From assembly GCA_018873245.2 (NCBI GenBank), contig JAEMBT020000001.1, positions 20,424,141-20,488,140 on the forward strand: a DNA stretch of 64,000 bases. The letters run 5' to 3'. The notes below the pieces were generated by a model that made no database searches, had not been told where the DNA came from, and saw only the letters and a program-made list of their open reading frames with translations. Source of the stretch: Archegozetes longisetosus. Taxonomy: Eukaryota; Arthropoda; Arachnida; Sarcoptiformes; Trhypochthoniidae. Positions within the stretch are counted from its first letter, which is position 1. Every line of letters begins with the position of its first letter. Position numbers and translations under genes: made by a program. Of the stretch, positions 1 to 13,388 are shown one piece after another.

Positions 1-3000
1 ACCCATATCGACAAGTTTCGAGTAATTCCAATTTGATATGAACGTTCTATTGAATGCTTCACTATTTAATAATTAGTTTGATTTGTACGACCCCTTTTAG
101 ACTATAAGTATAATTAAAGTTTAAGAATTCACTTCTTAAAGATCAATAGTTTTTGTGATCCAGTAACCATTAATTGTCAAATAAAAACTATCAATTATTC
201 TACGATTAATTATACTGATTAACATTCTCTTTGAAAAATTGCTTTTTTGTTCTTTTTTTTGATTGCTAGTTGAAGATGTTCGACAGTTTTTGTTAAATAT
301 AATTATAACGTAACACTTGAGTCGCTCATTAAAGTTGAATCTATATTTTAGCGTATCTTAGTAATTTAATGTCTTAAGAGATTGTTCGATATTTGAGAAG
401 AAACATAAAAACCTATCTGAATACTTTATTGAGAATGTAGAATCATGTGCTAATTTGTAGGTAAAATCTTTACCATATATCCTGGTCAATAAGTCCTTTC
501 AACAAGTTAATAAAAAAGGATAAATTATTGAAGATCTTTATTTTGAATTAAGCTTAACAAATTGAATTCAAATTTAATTTTTGGCACAATCTTATGAGTT
601 AGTAAAGCACGAGATATTGTAATTTTGTCTGTAAATTTTATTAAATTGAGATTGCTTTAACTTCTTAAGTTAGTGAACTTCATTTGAACTGAGAACCAAA
701 AAGAGTATGTTTTCCTAGTCTTTCATGTGGCCATTGCTCCAACACCTCTATAAGATATTCCTTAAGCTATTTGAATTGCATCCTTTACATCATTTTTGCG
801 TAACTTTTTCCACTCTCCATAAATTGTAACTATTAGCTCGTTTGCTTCAGATAATGTTGGAACTAAACTAACAAAACTCATATGTCAATTAAGAAAGTTA
901 TAACTCGATAAAACTTTTTCGCATTAATAGGACACCTTGCATGATTTATGAGTAGAATATGTTGCTTAGATGAGTCTTAAAAGATACGAGCTTTATTTCG
1001 TTAAAGTGTGTTCACTAACAGAAAATTATTTGCTCACGTAAATTTGTTCTAATTTCTCATATATTATTTCTTACATAATATTTACTGAAAGTGAGTAATG
1101 TTTGAATTGGATTACTTTATGTCTAATTAATTGATTAAGTGAAGAGTCTCTCATATCAATACGTTGATAGTTGAGAGCCCTCTGCAATAGAAAATCTCCT
1201 AGTCTCTATAGTATATCGGATACCCTTCTGCTGCAGACCTTTCAATTATAATGTAATTGATACATTTACTCATTTACAACATGCAAGATTGAATATAGAA
1301 ACCAAAATTTGTATAATATACATTGAAAATTTAGTAGAAAACTAGTTACAACAATATAGAATCTAATTCTAATTTCAAGGAATCTCCGGAGACACATTTC
1401 ACTTTTTTTTCTTTAAATTGTTGTACCTATAAAATCAACTACTGTTAAATTTCCAAGAAACAATCAGCAACACTTGCTGAGATAACAAGCACTAATGTGT
1501 TGGCAAACCTACAAAAATCTTAATCCATTGTTAGTTTAAGAAACTTTCTCCTGTGTAAAAATTGATCCAAATAAGTGCTATCATGACTTCCATGAGTATT
1601 ATGGGATCTTTTTCTTTTAAGTGATGAACAAAGGTTTCCAAAATTTTGAGTGTAAACTATTGGGTTTTGGGACTAACAAAACTAAATGACACTCTTATGC
1701 GTATAATTCTAATTAATTAAGGCTTTATAAGATCTCCACTCGTCCAAAATTACAGTGGTTTCTGGCTTAACATTTAAATGTTATTGGAAGTAGTTTATTT
1801 ATCCTTTCTACTAACGGGTACTATGTAAACAAATCTTAGATCCTTCTCTATCCCACCGAAAAGCCATTCATTTTCATACTTTCTACGTCGACCCTTATAT
1901 CTACTCTATAAAAATATAAAACATAAAAATGATTCAAAACTTACGCTTTACAATTTAGTCTCATCAACACTACCATTTCTCCTACCACAATATTTTCTGA
2001 ATTGTTTTACACAATAGTGCACTACCTGCAACTTTTGAAAATGTTTAATTACATATTTTTCACTAACAAGAGTTCCTTTTACTATTTGAGTAACAGTAAA
2101 ATCATTAACCCAACTATAAATCAATCTAAAGTATTGCATAAATCAAGTATCTGTAGTTTAACTTACGATTTTTTGCAATTTTCATATTGAGATATACATA
2201 TTGTTTTACTGTTTTACTTATAACGAGTATACATGTTTTATCTATATTTAAAAGCAAATTACAAAATTGCACAAAATTTAAATAATACTTGTAAAGTGAA
2301 TGTAATTTGTTTGTGGAACTAATTTATTATTCTATAGCAAATCCCAAACCTTCAATACTATGGTCATACCCGTCAAATTACTTGAGAAATGGCTTCATAT
2401 CCGATAAGGTTAACTTTTCAATTGATATATTCATTTTTTCAAAATTTATTTTAAAAATTTTGCTCACGGCTATCAAAACACAATAGTCTTAGTTTCCTAT
2501 TGTTAAGCATTTGTCAATTCCCGAAAGATATGAATCTGTTTTTACCTTCGTTTATTCACTCAATGTTGTAGACTAATTGATTACGGAACTACTCATAAAA
2601 TGTTGCAATTTTTTAATCAAAAATAATTGGCAAACAAGAGACTTGTGTGATGAAAATGAACCATAGTTGAGTTAACTTCATCAATCAAAAGTTAATTTCT
2701 TTTGACAAAATGTCAACATTTTGAGCGACCTGCTTAAAGCCAATTCTCTTTTAATCATTAATTATTTAATCATTTAGACCATCCCAAAGCCTATTATTAT
2801 TGTATAGCCATTACTTCAGTATGTGGTGGCTTCAATTTTTCAATATTCTCAAAATCGTGGTTCAGTAAAACTTAAACCTAAAAAACTCAAAAAATTGATG
2901 CTCAATTCTTGAATAAAGTTCGACTCGTTGTATTTAAAATAACTTCTTATATTCAAATTATCTTTTTGCATTTACAGAAAGATTTCATCGATTTGAAAAA

Positions 3001-4942
3001 ACTAATATATCGGAAATTCATGTCATTTACCACACTTAATACAAGTGACGGTTTATAGTATTACAAAAGTTTAAATTAAATTGCGAATATTCTGCTTGTG
3101 ATAAATGTTAAAATACCACTCAACATTCATACTAAGGTAATATTTGTTTTTTGTTCGCCCTAAAGGCTTGTTTAAATTCATTCTTATTGCTTTTCTATTT
3201 CAGCCTTAATTTTGAAATATTATGTAACTTATGCTTTCGAAGTTTGCATTCATCGATCTATGGATAAAACACGTTATATTGGTCCTAACTTATGAAATCA
3301 TCATATTTTATATAGATTTTGTCTGCGAAAATGTTAATTAATTAAGTGGTATTAATTTAATTTTTGACTCATTCCAATCAATCTTATGTAGAAGTATTTT
3401 TGTAGTCATTTTCAATATAAGACTACAAATGCTTTTATTTTTGTAATCTCAATCTAACCTCGTTTGTTCACTTTGTATTCATTTTTATCGCAAAGTTATT
3501 TTTCGAGCTCTCTATTTAAAGATTAATTAATGATTTGTAAAAGATGATCAAGTAAAGAACGTTTCAAATTTTAAGTTTTATAAATTGACAATAAATATTA
3601 ACTATTAAAAGTTGAAGTGTGATGTCAACAATTTGACAACACTTTTGAGTGAGAGTCTAATGTCAACTTTTCGGTGTCTACTAAAGTATTAGTGTATAAG
3701 TTTTCAACGAATAAGACGTGAATCACAATTGAATAAAACACAATAAGTTGGAACAAAAATCAAATATCTAACCTTGAAGGTTCCCTGACTACCTAAAAGG
3801 TTGAGAACCGTACGAGAACTTTTCTAAAATAGCACTTCAGTTTGTATCTGGTTATCATGTTAAAACATGCTGATACAGTTATTAGATTTTTACCATTGAT
3901 ACGAATGATTGAATCCCTATGAGATTTAACATTATACATACAGATAAAGATAGAATATTTCGCTTAATGCTAAATCTCAACCATTGAAATTAATGATAAA
4001 AATTCCTACAACTATATCAGCATTTTTAATATGGTAACAAGATACAGACCGAAGAGTTGCTTCCAGAAAGTACTCACACGTTTCTCGATTCCTCGGGTAG
4101 TAGAGAAACCTTCAGAGTAAGAGAGTTTCAGTTTAAAGCAATTTCGACAGAAAGCGTTTAGTCAGACCCTTTGAGATTCATCCATCATTTGGTAAAAATC
4201 CAAATTAATTGATTGGATTTTACCGGTAGCAACAATAAATACTAAACCAAAGTAAGATTCAAAAGAAGTAGTGTTCTGAAAGCCGCAAAAAATGTTTCTT
4301 CATTTTGAGAATTTACAGTAAATCTAATAATTAAACAAATGTACTTTTTTGAACAGAAAGCATTCAATTTTCTTTGTGTTATTTATTTAAATTCCGTTTA
4401 TTTCAATTATAAAATCCTATTGAATCAGTTAACTTAATTGTTATACATTACTTTCTACTTTTTACAATGAAGTTGAATGGCTCAGTCTTTTCACTGCCTC
4501 GCATTGACTGCTTTAAAATCAAGTATTTAAATAAGGTTTTTCATAGTTATGGAGCTTGAGTAACGTTCTTGATTCCCGCAACCTAAATCGAAAAAGTTCA
4601 ACATCTCGCCATTCCTTAAATTTTTCTATTCAAAAATGTTCAAGAAATTGATTAATTATATGAAAAACTAAAATTTGTGCAACGCACAAGTAAAATAAAC
4701 CTAATTCTTGTTCCATTAGCTTCGATTAAAAATTTCATCCTAATGATCCGTAAAAAATCATTTATAGAGTCGATTCAATTTGAAATACTTAGCGTAAAAA
4801 TTCCTATTTCTGCTTCTTAGTGCCTTGATTTAACTTTACTAAATAACAAACTTTTAGACTTGCAAATAGTTTTCAACATGTTTATTGTTAACTGACAGAG
4901 AAAAATGATTTTGTGAGAAGAATGAATGAATAAATCATTACA
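1..4942. other. Gene-free AT-rich region
   Basis: No reading frame here resembles a known protein, and only short open frames occur, such as the two overlapping ones near 1950-2190, which have no family motif. I see no RNA gene, tandem array or transposase fragment. It could hold introns or regulatory DNA of a gene outside the window. Confidence 0.5.
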
Positions 4943-5153
4943 ATATGAATGAGTTTTGTGAAGTAGCTGGCTTGAAAAATTGATATTCATATATTCTTAA
5001 GAACTTAAAGTTGATTAGTAATAAGCTATTAGAAATTAGTAATAGTTTCATTTCAACCTATGATCAGTGGGTTTATAGCGATTTCCTATAAGCCACTTAA
5101 CATATTCTTTCAAATTTTTGAAGTCAACTACTTCACAAAACTCATTCATATCG
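4943..5153. repeat. Small foldback (inverted repeat)
   Basis: The stretch at about 4947-4975 (ATGAATGAGTTTTGTGAAGT and following) recurs in reverse complement at about 5117-5150. The arms are roughly 35-50 bp with some mismatches. The spacer contains a second small hairpin around 5068-5098 (GTGG...TATA / TATA...CCAC). This looks like a short non-autonomous foldback or the relic of one. No coding capacity and no clear target-site duplication were found. Confidence 0.5.
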
Positions 5154-5218
5154 ATTACGAACTGTGACTAACCATTCGAATAGCATAAAAGGTAATTTAC
5201 TATTTCACTCAATTTCTT

Positions 5219-5890
5219 TTCGTCAAACTGTATTTCGCCGATCGCCATTTCGCCGAATTTGCATACAGATGTACCTATCTATAAAAGATTCTCTTTTCTA
5301 TTAGCAAACCTAATTGAGATAATTATTTTATGCGAATAACTTAGCCAAAAAAATATTTAAACAAAATAAAAAAGTAAGATCTATTGCTCTATAATGAAGT
5401 TTTTGCAATAGAGCAATTCAATTAATAATACAATTTTGAGTGAACGTTATCAGCGTTCTCAGTCTACTGTAAATAAGTTGTAGCACATTTTTTGCTCTTC
5501 AGAGCAGTACCGTAGTCAGAAATGCCTTGCTAAGTGCGGACAGAATTCAATATTTCAACAAAATATCACAAAATTTGAGCCCAAATCAGGACATTTTTAT
5601 TGTTTATATTATTTTTAAGATACTGCATCTCTATATAGACTTAAAAACCAGGCAAATTTAAGATTTTTTGTAAACACTTATATTTTTGAGTGCAATGAGA
5701 ATATTGAATGGCCCCTTTCTCTCAAATTAAGTTACTGTTGCTGTAAAATCAATTTTATTTCATCAAATACACAATTTATATTTTTCTATACGAAAAAATC
5801 TATAGATAGATACACCTGTATGTAAATTCGGCGAAACGGCACATAATCAGCGAAAAACAGTTAACAGAGTGATAAGAGCTATATGTCCAC
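5219..5890. mobile_element. MITE-like element with inverted ends
   Basis: The left end (about 5225-5300, containing TTTCGCCGAATTTGCATACA) is matched in inverted orientation at about 5795-5880 (TGTATGTAAATTCGGCGAAA), including the neighbouring run of CTATCTATA/TATAGATAG. The element is about 0.66 kb with no transposase frame, so it is probably a non-autonomous DNA transposon. An internal perfect hairpin (ATTGCTCTAT...ATAGAGCAAT) lies near 5382-5416. The superfamily cannot be assigned, because the exact ends and target duplication are not visible to me. Confidence 0.55.
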
Positions 5891-8053
5891 CAAATGAAAA
5901 ATTTTTTTGAATCAATTTGATTTATCTTAAAAACTCTTCTTTTTCCATTGCTTCGTAATATTCTTGGGTCGAATAATCTCATCAAGAAGTAAGCTTTGGA
6001 TTTTTGAAATAGCTTTTATCCTTTTTCCAAATAGGTATTCTTTATAGTCATATTTGTTCAGAGTTCAGATAGACACTCAATCAAAATGTCATCAAATAAG
6101 TGTTTATTTTTATCCTATTGGTAAGACTTACAAGTGTGTTATTGTTCTATTTGTAAAACTATGTCATTGTATTACGTCGTAATTGGATCCAGATGTGTCA
6201 TAAAAATCATTTATTCGTGCTTTAATAATGCAATTTCTCAGTCTAATGTAACGTTATATTGAATCAAAATCTCATATTACTATCTTATCAATTGTGTATT
6301 AGATTTGTGATCATCCAAATAATACCAATAAACGTATACTTTTCTGTTAGTCTTATATTCAATTAGAAAACAATTCCAATTATCCAAGTAAGACAATGAA
6401 AAAGTTGGTTTTAGAGTTCAAGTGTTAAACTCGAGCTCAATGATAGACATAACATTGACATGTATTTTTAGGACTGATAAAAAATATAGATAGATCGGTG
6501 TTTATTTTAAAAGATCTACCGATTATTTAGAAACCACAAATTCTTTCTTATTATTTAAGTAAAAATACAAAAAAAATTTCCAATAAACTTCCAATAAATG
6601 AAGATTTTTCCTATCTAACTTCTGATAAACTCTTTACACATTTTTAAATTTTCGACTTGGGTGATTAATTCCTATAAATTTAGAAGCAAAATCTCTTCAT
6701 TGATTAGATGTTTTTTGTCCACCTACACTTGAAGCATTTAAGGTTAAAATTTAATTTCTGAAAAAATAGCCATAAAGGCATAAACTAAATGAGTCACAAA
6801 GCACTAACTGGTAGATTAATTAATTAATCAAGTCATACAATTTGATTGAACCGGTCATATGTCTATATGAATTATAGAAAATACAAATTATGGAGATAAT
6901 TGTCCATAGCAGAGATCGTCTCGGTTCTGAAATAATTTCTGACCTTCACTAAGAATTTTTTGAGTCAGAACGGCAGGAATGACTTAATGGTGTCTGATAA
7001 AGTTGATTCTGAAGGTATGTTATTATATTAATTAGAAATCTAAATATAATTTTATAATCAATTACACTTCACTTCAATTATGACAAACTCTGCATAGCAA
7101 TTCATTACAATGTTCTAAATATTTTGAGTAACTTATGAAACATGCGTACAGTAAGTGTTGTCTCCTACAGTATAATCAATTTTAATAATAGTCAGTTCCT
7201 ATTATTGTAATTCATTCTGAATGAAGAGAATAATTTCGGACAATCAAATATTTGGGTCAAAAGAATTAGTCGACGCTGTTTCAACGCGCTATTGCACGAA
7301 ATGTGTACAAGCTCCAAATATTAATCATGCAATTTTTGAAATATAGACTTTTAGAAAGGTGTCAACCGGATGTTGATAGATATAGAAACAATACGATATT
7401 GATTGAAAAGAAAACTTCTTGATTTCTAAGTAGGTTTCTAAGTAGGCAAAAGTATGAGTCATGTTTTGACTAGAGAAGGTACTAAGTTACTATTTTGAAT
7501 ATCGCAACTCGTGATTCAGGGAAAGTCCATTTTCAAGAATCCTTGAATTTTCAGAGAGCTCCAAAATCTCATCGGGTTTAAGAAACTCTCAGTCTTAAAA
7601 TTTTAATTCTTCAGTCAAAATGTTTGAATGAAATCATTTTTACGGCATTTACTGGCATTTAGAGTTAAATTTACTCAATACCAATGACAAAATCAGAAAT
7701 AAATTACTCAGGATACTCGAAATTCTACTAACATAGGAAAATTGAAAAAGGTTTTCAGTGATGCCAACCTTGGGGCATAAATTTACAATTTTGCGAATTT
7801 GATTGAGGATATGTACTCTACCTGGATCTCTACTTAGACCTTCATCAGATTTGAACACAATTATAAGTTTCAGAGTTTTGGGAATAATATTTAAAACAAA
7901 TGATCATTTTACGTGGTGGTTCCCATCAAATATTTTCAGTCGATTATTTTGAGTAATCATTGGGAAAAGGTCTCATTTAGGTTCTACACCAAATTCGAAC
8001 AAGGTTGAGATATATGATATAAAATTCCGAATCGAAAGTATGGGTGCATGTTA
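5891..8053. other. Gene-free region
   Basis: No protein family is recognisable on either strand. The 69-codon minus-strand frame at 7649-7858 has no family motif. A short tandem duplication (TTTCTAAGTAGG twice) occurs near 7425-7445. Nothing else stands out. Confidence 0.45.
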
Positions 8054-9178
8054 CGGTGACGAACCGTTTCTGAGACAAGGCACAAAAACTTAAACAGACA
8101 AAACTTGACTTGACCAAAATTAATCTAACTAAGCCAAACCAAACTAGATTAAATTAAGACCCAAACAGAATATTTGCTCATTCTGTTTAATATGTATACA
8201 TTATTAACTACACTAAGATTGGTCTCGTTGTGATTCAATTTTCTGGGTATTACACCAAGTATCAGGATCCCTGAAGTTATATAATTGACTCACTGTAAGC
8301 CTATAATAGCACTTCTATATTATCATATCCTTTTCAACAATCAGTGTGAAGTACTGTTCCTGAAGCCACACGTTTAACTATGGTATCGGCTAATGTTTTT
8401 ACGGTCAGGATAAATTTCAACACTGAAACCTCCATTTAACCCAATCATTCCAAAAGTCTGCTGTTCTTCAATCGTTCTGCTGCAGTTATACTTTTTACGA
8501 CCAACTTTGCATCTGTCGATTTTCACGACAAGTTGAGGGCCACCAATTAAACCTTCATTTCGACATTTATAATCCAACGCAGCTATACAAACTCTTCTAC
8601 AGCAACTAAATCTATCAGCTACTGTTTCATAGACACTTTCGCTCCCCAATCAAGTTTTTCATATGGTTTGACAGGTATAGGACCCAACCGCGAATGAGTA
8701 GGTTACGAGTATTACTCGCTGTGGACAGCTTCTAAATCTTTCAAATAAAGAATCTTCATCAGTACTAACTTGGTGATCGTCATTTTTGCCTCTCAATTAA
8801 ACCAAGGACACATTCTTTATAGCGGCTACATCATCTTGTAGTAGGTATCATATTCAACTGACATACCCATGAAATGCAGAAAGTTTTATTATAACGGTCT
8901 TATATTTAACGGTCTAATAGCTAGTTTGAATACGTTTCAAGAATCTGTCGCTATATACCTAAAGAAAACAGAGTGGATGAGACAGCAATAAAACTCGAGT
9001 CTCTTGTACAATATGGAAGTTATAACCACGACATCGAGTTGACTGCAAGTTGATCATATGACCAAAATCCATTTATTTTTACCTGATACTTTTTCAATTA
9101 TACCTCTTAATTGGCTGACCATTGGAGAGTAGGTTAGGTTATGTTTCTATACTATGTTTCAGAAACGATTTGTCACCG
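8054..9178 (-). mobile_element. Merlin-type DNA transposon, decayed
   Basis: About 24 bp at 8054-8077 (CGGTGACGAACCGTTTCTGA and following) recur inverted at about 9155-9178 with three mismatches and bound an element of about 1.1 kb. Between them, the minus strand encodes a broken transposase of the Merlin/IS1595 (ISXO2-like DDE) family. No convincing 8-9 bp target duplication was found next to the ends, so the true termini may differ by a few bases. This is an old, immobile copy. Confidence 0.65.
8225..8770 (-). pseudogene. Merlin transposase pseudogene (ISXO2-like DDE)
   Basis: Reading the minus strand downward from 8768, one frame gives a segment with DEDSLFERF, then VADRFSCCRRVC, then IGGPQLVVKIDRCKVGRKKY and a later YPDRKN. 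This is the order and spacing of the ISXO2-like DDE domain, in which the first catalytic Asp lies in the IDE/IDR segment. Two in-frame stops lie near 8650-8660. After about 8385 the match moves to another frame (TIVKRVASGTVLHTDC, with the second catalytic Asp in HTD). It shifts again before the DPDTxxxxTQxIES segment at about 8225-8275. At least two frameshifts and several stops mean no protein is made. The family call rests on remembered motifs. Confidence 0.72.
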
Positions 9179-10065
9179 CATTATCAGACCTTCAACGTTC
9201 GGTTCAGGACCCAAAAATACATAAAACATATGACGCCCGTTCTGATTGGGAGCAGGATCTCAATGCAACTATAGCCGGTTACTGAAATTGGAGTATAAAA
9301 AAGTTAATTAAAATAAAGTCCATCAAAAACTAAACTTCTTAGAATTTTTAATTTTTCTATAATCAAATCATATAATCTAAATATTGCGCCAAAAGTAATC
9401 GAACGTTATGTTTACACATTCGAGTGACTACAAAACACTGCCGCAACACAAAGCTGCCAACGAATAAGTGCTATCTGTACAAACGTTTACGATCGTCAAA
9501 CTTTTGAACGATGTACAACTTACTCTTAGTGTAAATGTAGATAAATCAAATTAACAACAATTATGATCTAGTCAATTAACATTATTATTATTATTTTGTG
9601 ATGATATTTTCGGAAATGAATCACCTAAATCATTCATTACTTCACTCTTCTCTAAATAATTGAAACTAGTGTGCGAATCAGTATTATTGATAACGGCGTG
9701 CAGGTGTAGTTTCAACCAAATTCATTGTAGAGGGCACTCAAAAATTGGAGCTATTTGTTAGAACAGAAATGAAGCAGCCAAAGCTCTGTAAACATTGACA
9801 TGCTTTGGACTCTTTCAATGCATTCATTCCACGTTATTGTGTATTAATATATATGAAAAAAGGTATGAAACTGTCAAAGCAAAAGTTGATGTTCAATTGA
9901 AAGCGCTTAGAGGTTAGACTTATTTGTCTCCAACAAACCAATTATTTATATTTAGTATTTATTTTGAATTTATTAATATTTCTAACATTAATCAAAATTG
10001 GATTTGAACTAAGCTTTGAGTATATTTGGCGTTAATTTACATGAGAATAAGTGACGATTTGAATA
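9179..10065. other. Intergenic / ASH2L upstream region
   Basis: No coding signal. This stretch must include the promoter and 5' UTR of the ASH2L-like gene that starts at 10066, but I cannot point to a defined core promoter element. TTATTATTATTATTTT near 9580 is simple sequence. Confidence 0.4.
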
Positions 10066-12224
10066 ATGGATTCGATGTCGGAGTCAGAAGACAATACAAA
10101 AGAATGTCAACAATTGATGGAAGACTTGCCGACGAGTATTGAATTGTCATCAATGGATCGATCGATTGACATACCGCTGAGTCCTTTGAATGACTTAAAT
10201 GACGAAACATCGCAACAGTCAGAATCACAACTATTACTAACAGATTCTTTGACCGAACATTCATTACCACAAACACAATCTTTGAATGTTAATAATAACA
10301 GCAGTAATACTAATGAAATTTGCGCAAATCGTACTCTTAATTGTTACTGTGATAAAGACAGAGATTTAAATTTAGTCGAATTGCAATGTATGCGATGTCT
10401 TAAATGGTTTCATTTGGATTGTATTCGTATCAACATCGGTCGATCGCTTCAATTCATGACTTGTTATTCATTTTTGTGTAAATTCTGTTCTCCTACACAA
10501 ACCGAATCGTTTACAAGAAGACAAACCAGTTTAGTATCCATTCATTTAATCGGTTTATTTTATTTTTATTTGATTTGATGCATTTTTACCTTACATTTGT
10601 GTATATTTTTCGAATTTATTTTTATCCGAGGTCTAGATATAACTGACTTGAAGTTTTTATTACTGGAAAACTATTAATTCTTAATTTTCTTTTGAAATTG
10701 AAAGATTTTTCTCAGATGTGCGAAACAGCTATCGCCAACTTAATGAAGCAAAACGAAGATCGCGTCGCCTTCTCTAAAGATAAAGAAATTATACCATTCA
10801 TTGAAGCGAATTGGGACATATTGACAACAATGCCTCGAAGAATCAAACAGACCTGGCATAACACTGTAGTCAAAACTATGCTCAAAGAAAATGATATCTT
10901 CATTTGTGACAATCGAGATATTAATGATCCACAATTTGCTCTCAGATATGGAGACCTCTATAAAATAGGTCCCAATTATGAAAATAATATCAAATCTGCT
11001 GCAAGTGGACGACCGGTCGGAGAGACGACTGGCTTTGGCAGAGGTTTCGGACGCGGAGCCAAACGTAAATTTGGCGGTTTATCACACTTGGAGGGAAATG
11101 AATATTCTGCTGGAAAGAGACAAAAGTCTGAGTTATCACATCCCAAGTTACCACCGAATGGTTTTCCCACTGAATATCCCTATAACAAAGACGGCTATCG
11201 GTATATATTAGCAGAGCCTGATCCACACGGACCTTATCGTCAAGAGTTTGAAGAGTCACAAGACTTGGCTGGAAAACCAATTCCCGGATGGCTTTGCAGG
11301 AAATTAATGCCCGATAGAGTTGCTCTCTCCTTGCACGACAGGGCCCCCCAACTAAAGGTTGTTTCGATCATCTCATTTTAAATGTTGATTTCATTTATAA
11401 TTTTTCTAATTATAGATTTCTGAAGACAGACGCCAAGTGACTGGAGAGAAAGGATATTGTATGGTTAGAGCGACTCACGGTGTCAATAGAGGTCTTTGGT
11501 ATTATGAAGTCAAGATTGAGGACATGCCGGAAGGGTCTGCAGTTCGTCTGGGTTGGGGTCAAGAGTTGGCTAACTTACAGGCACCGCTCGGATATGACAA
11601 GTTTGGCTATTCGTGGAGATCAAGAAAAGGCACAAAATTCCATCAAAGCAAAGGTTATTATAGTTATTACCCATAGTCAGATTATACAATTAAATACTAA
11701 TTAACTATCTTTAATAAAAAGGTTATCATTTCGCTGATTCTGGTTATGGAAACGGAGACGTAATTGGGTTTCTCATTGATTTACCGCATCCGTCATTAAA
11801 ATCAAATCAAAAAAGGCAAAAACACACTTCAAATTATTTGCCGCAGACGTATAAAGATAAACCTCTGGTTAAATTTAAAAGTTACTTGTATTTTGAAGAA
11901 AAAGACGAAGTTCAAAAAGCTATCAAAGAATTACATCCATTGCCCGGAAGTAAAATCATTTTCTATAAAAACGGCGTGAAAATCGGGACTGCTTTTGAGG
12001 ATATATTTTCGGGAACTTATTATCCATCTGCATCCCTTTACAAAGGATGTACTGTTTCTTTCAATTTTGGTCCCAAATTCCAATTCCCACCAAATGGTGT
12101 TAAATTTAAGCCAATAAATGAATTAGTAGAAGAATCCCAAATAGAACAAACAATGTCGGACATGCTGTATTTTATTGAAAATGAGGGAAAGTTAAGACTA
12201 GATATCTTTTATGGTGGAAATTGA
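10066..12224 (+). CDS. ASH2L: ASH2L-like Set1/MLL (COMPASS) core subunit
   Basis: Nuclear subunit of the WRAD module that stimulates MLL/SET1 histone H3K4 methyltransferases. Four exons: 10066-10533, 10716-11357, 11416-11653 and 11722-12224. All introns are short (182, 58 and 68 bp), GT-AG and phase-compatible, giving 616 residues against about 628 in the human protein. An acidic Ser-rich N-terminus is followed by a Cys-rich atypical PHD-like finger (about residues 93-141). A winged-helix segment follows (about 157-250, including [12 protein letters not shown]), then the SPRY domain spanning exons 2-4 ([40 protein letters not shown]). The C-terminus ([15 protein letters not shown]) matches the DPY30-binding helix. 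The start is the first in-frame ATG. The link between finger and winged helix is two residues shorter than in human, so the first acceptor could be slightly off. Confidence 0.93.
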
Positions 12225-12325
12225 TAGATATCAACAGTTTCATTAGTTCAAGAGTTCATTCATCAGCTGAAAGCTTTTTTATATGGTTGTTATTTCACAT
12301 TTTTAGTCAATTTAAATTATGCAAC

Positions 12326-12331
12326 AATAAA
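12326..12331 (+). promoter_or_regulatory. Candidate poly(A) signal of ASH2L
   Basis: AATAAA lies about 100 bp past the ASH2L stop codon, the first canonical hexamer downstream on this strand. It is a reasonable polyadenylation signal, but AATAAA is common by chance in DNA this AT-rich. Confidence 0.4.
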
Positions 12332-13388
12332 ATCAATGTTTTCTTATCATATTTAAGTTCAGATTTCATTAATAAAGATAAAAATACAAGAATTGATAGA
12401 CAAAGACTTTAACGGACTACCAAAGACAGTAGGCGAGTAATAACCTGTTCCAATTCTGAAGTTCAAATCGACCTCTGCCTTACTTTCAGTCAATTCATTA
12501 AACAGTAGTTAGAAATAATTTTATTCAAAATAAACACTTTAATTTTCATAGAATTGATGAAATAAGATGACTGTGATTTATATAGATGCTATTCCTTTTT
12601 CAAATTTTAATTAAGTGTTAAATAACTGTTGGCTAAACTTAGCTTTAATATTAGAAACTAAGAATTTCCAATAACTGTCTAGTGATCAACGTTTGAGATT
12701 GTAAATTGCTCAGACATCTCAAATATCCTGGTATCTAAATTGCTAGCTCAACCGTTCTTTGTTTCATTTTGTACGCAATGAGAAGTCGACAGTTTCGATA
12801 GTATGTTAATATCCTTATTTATCATTTTGTTCGACATTGCATTTGAATTGTGCACAACAGCACTCTCCTTCCTTTTCGTACGAAGGAGTACTCCAATCAC
12901 TGGTCATCTGATCGGCATAGTTTTGCACTCTACATCGAGATATTAACTGATAGTCTTAATAATTAAGTCTATATGAAGAATCATATATTCAGTACAAATC
13001 TTTTTCGCAACTGTAGCTAAATGCTTTCAATTCACTCATTACAACAATAAAAGCACAAAACTAGTGTATTTATCTAAAGCATTTTAGCCATGATTTGCTT
13101 CTTTGTCTTATAAGTCCAGAAAGAATTCAAAGTTGAAGACTTAGACTGACATCTTACAAAACACTGAATATTTGCCAGATTTGAAATAGTTTCTAATATT
13201 TCCTACCTATCTGATCGATTTAGATAACGTATACTTGGAATATCTTCCAATTAAATCATTTTTTGAAGTTATGATGTTTTATAAATATAATTGAGTGAGT
13301 TTAGAAAGTCATTTTATACATTTTATTGAGATTATGACAATTGAAAAGCCATTGTGATGACTATTTTGTAAATGAAGCATAAAATAAT
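12332..13388. other. Convergent intergenic region
   Basis: This lies between the 3' ends of ASH2L (+) and TRMT10C (-). I see no coding frame or repeat. TTTATT at 13322-13327 reads AATAAA on the minus strand, about 60 bp past the TRMT10C stop, and is a candidate poly(A) signal for that gene. Confidence 0.4.

Noticed and set aside
1948..2190. Two overlapping 62-63 codon frames on opposite strands
   Set aside because: Length expected by chance, no motif, no neighbouring exon.
9131..9143. AGGTTAGGTTATG as an interstitial TTAGG telomeric repeat
   Set aside because: Only about two units, within chance expectation.
10712..11280. Several antisense or shifted frames across ASH2L exon 2
   Set aside because: They overlap a well-supported exon and show no family motif.
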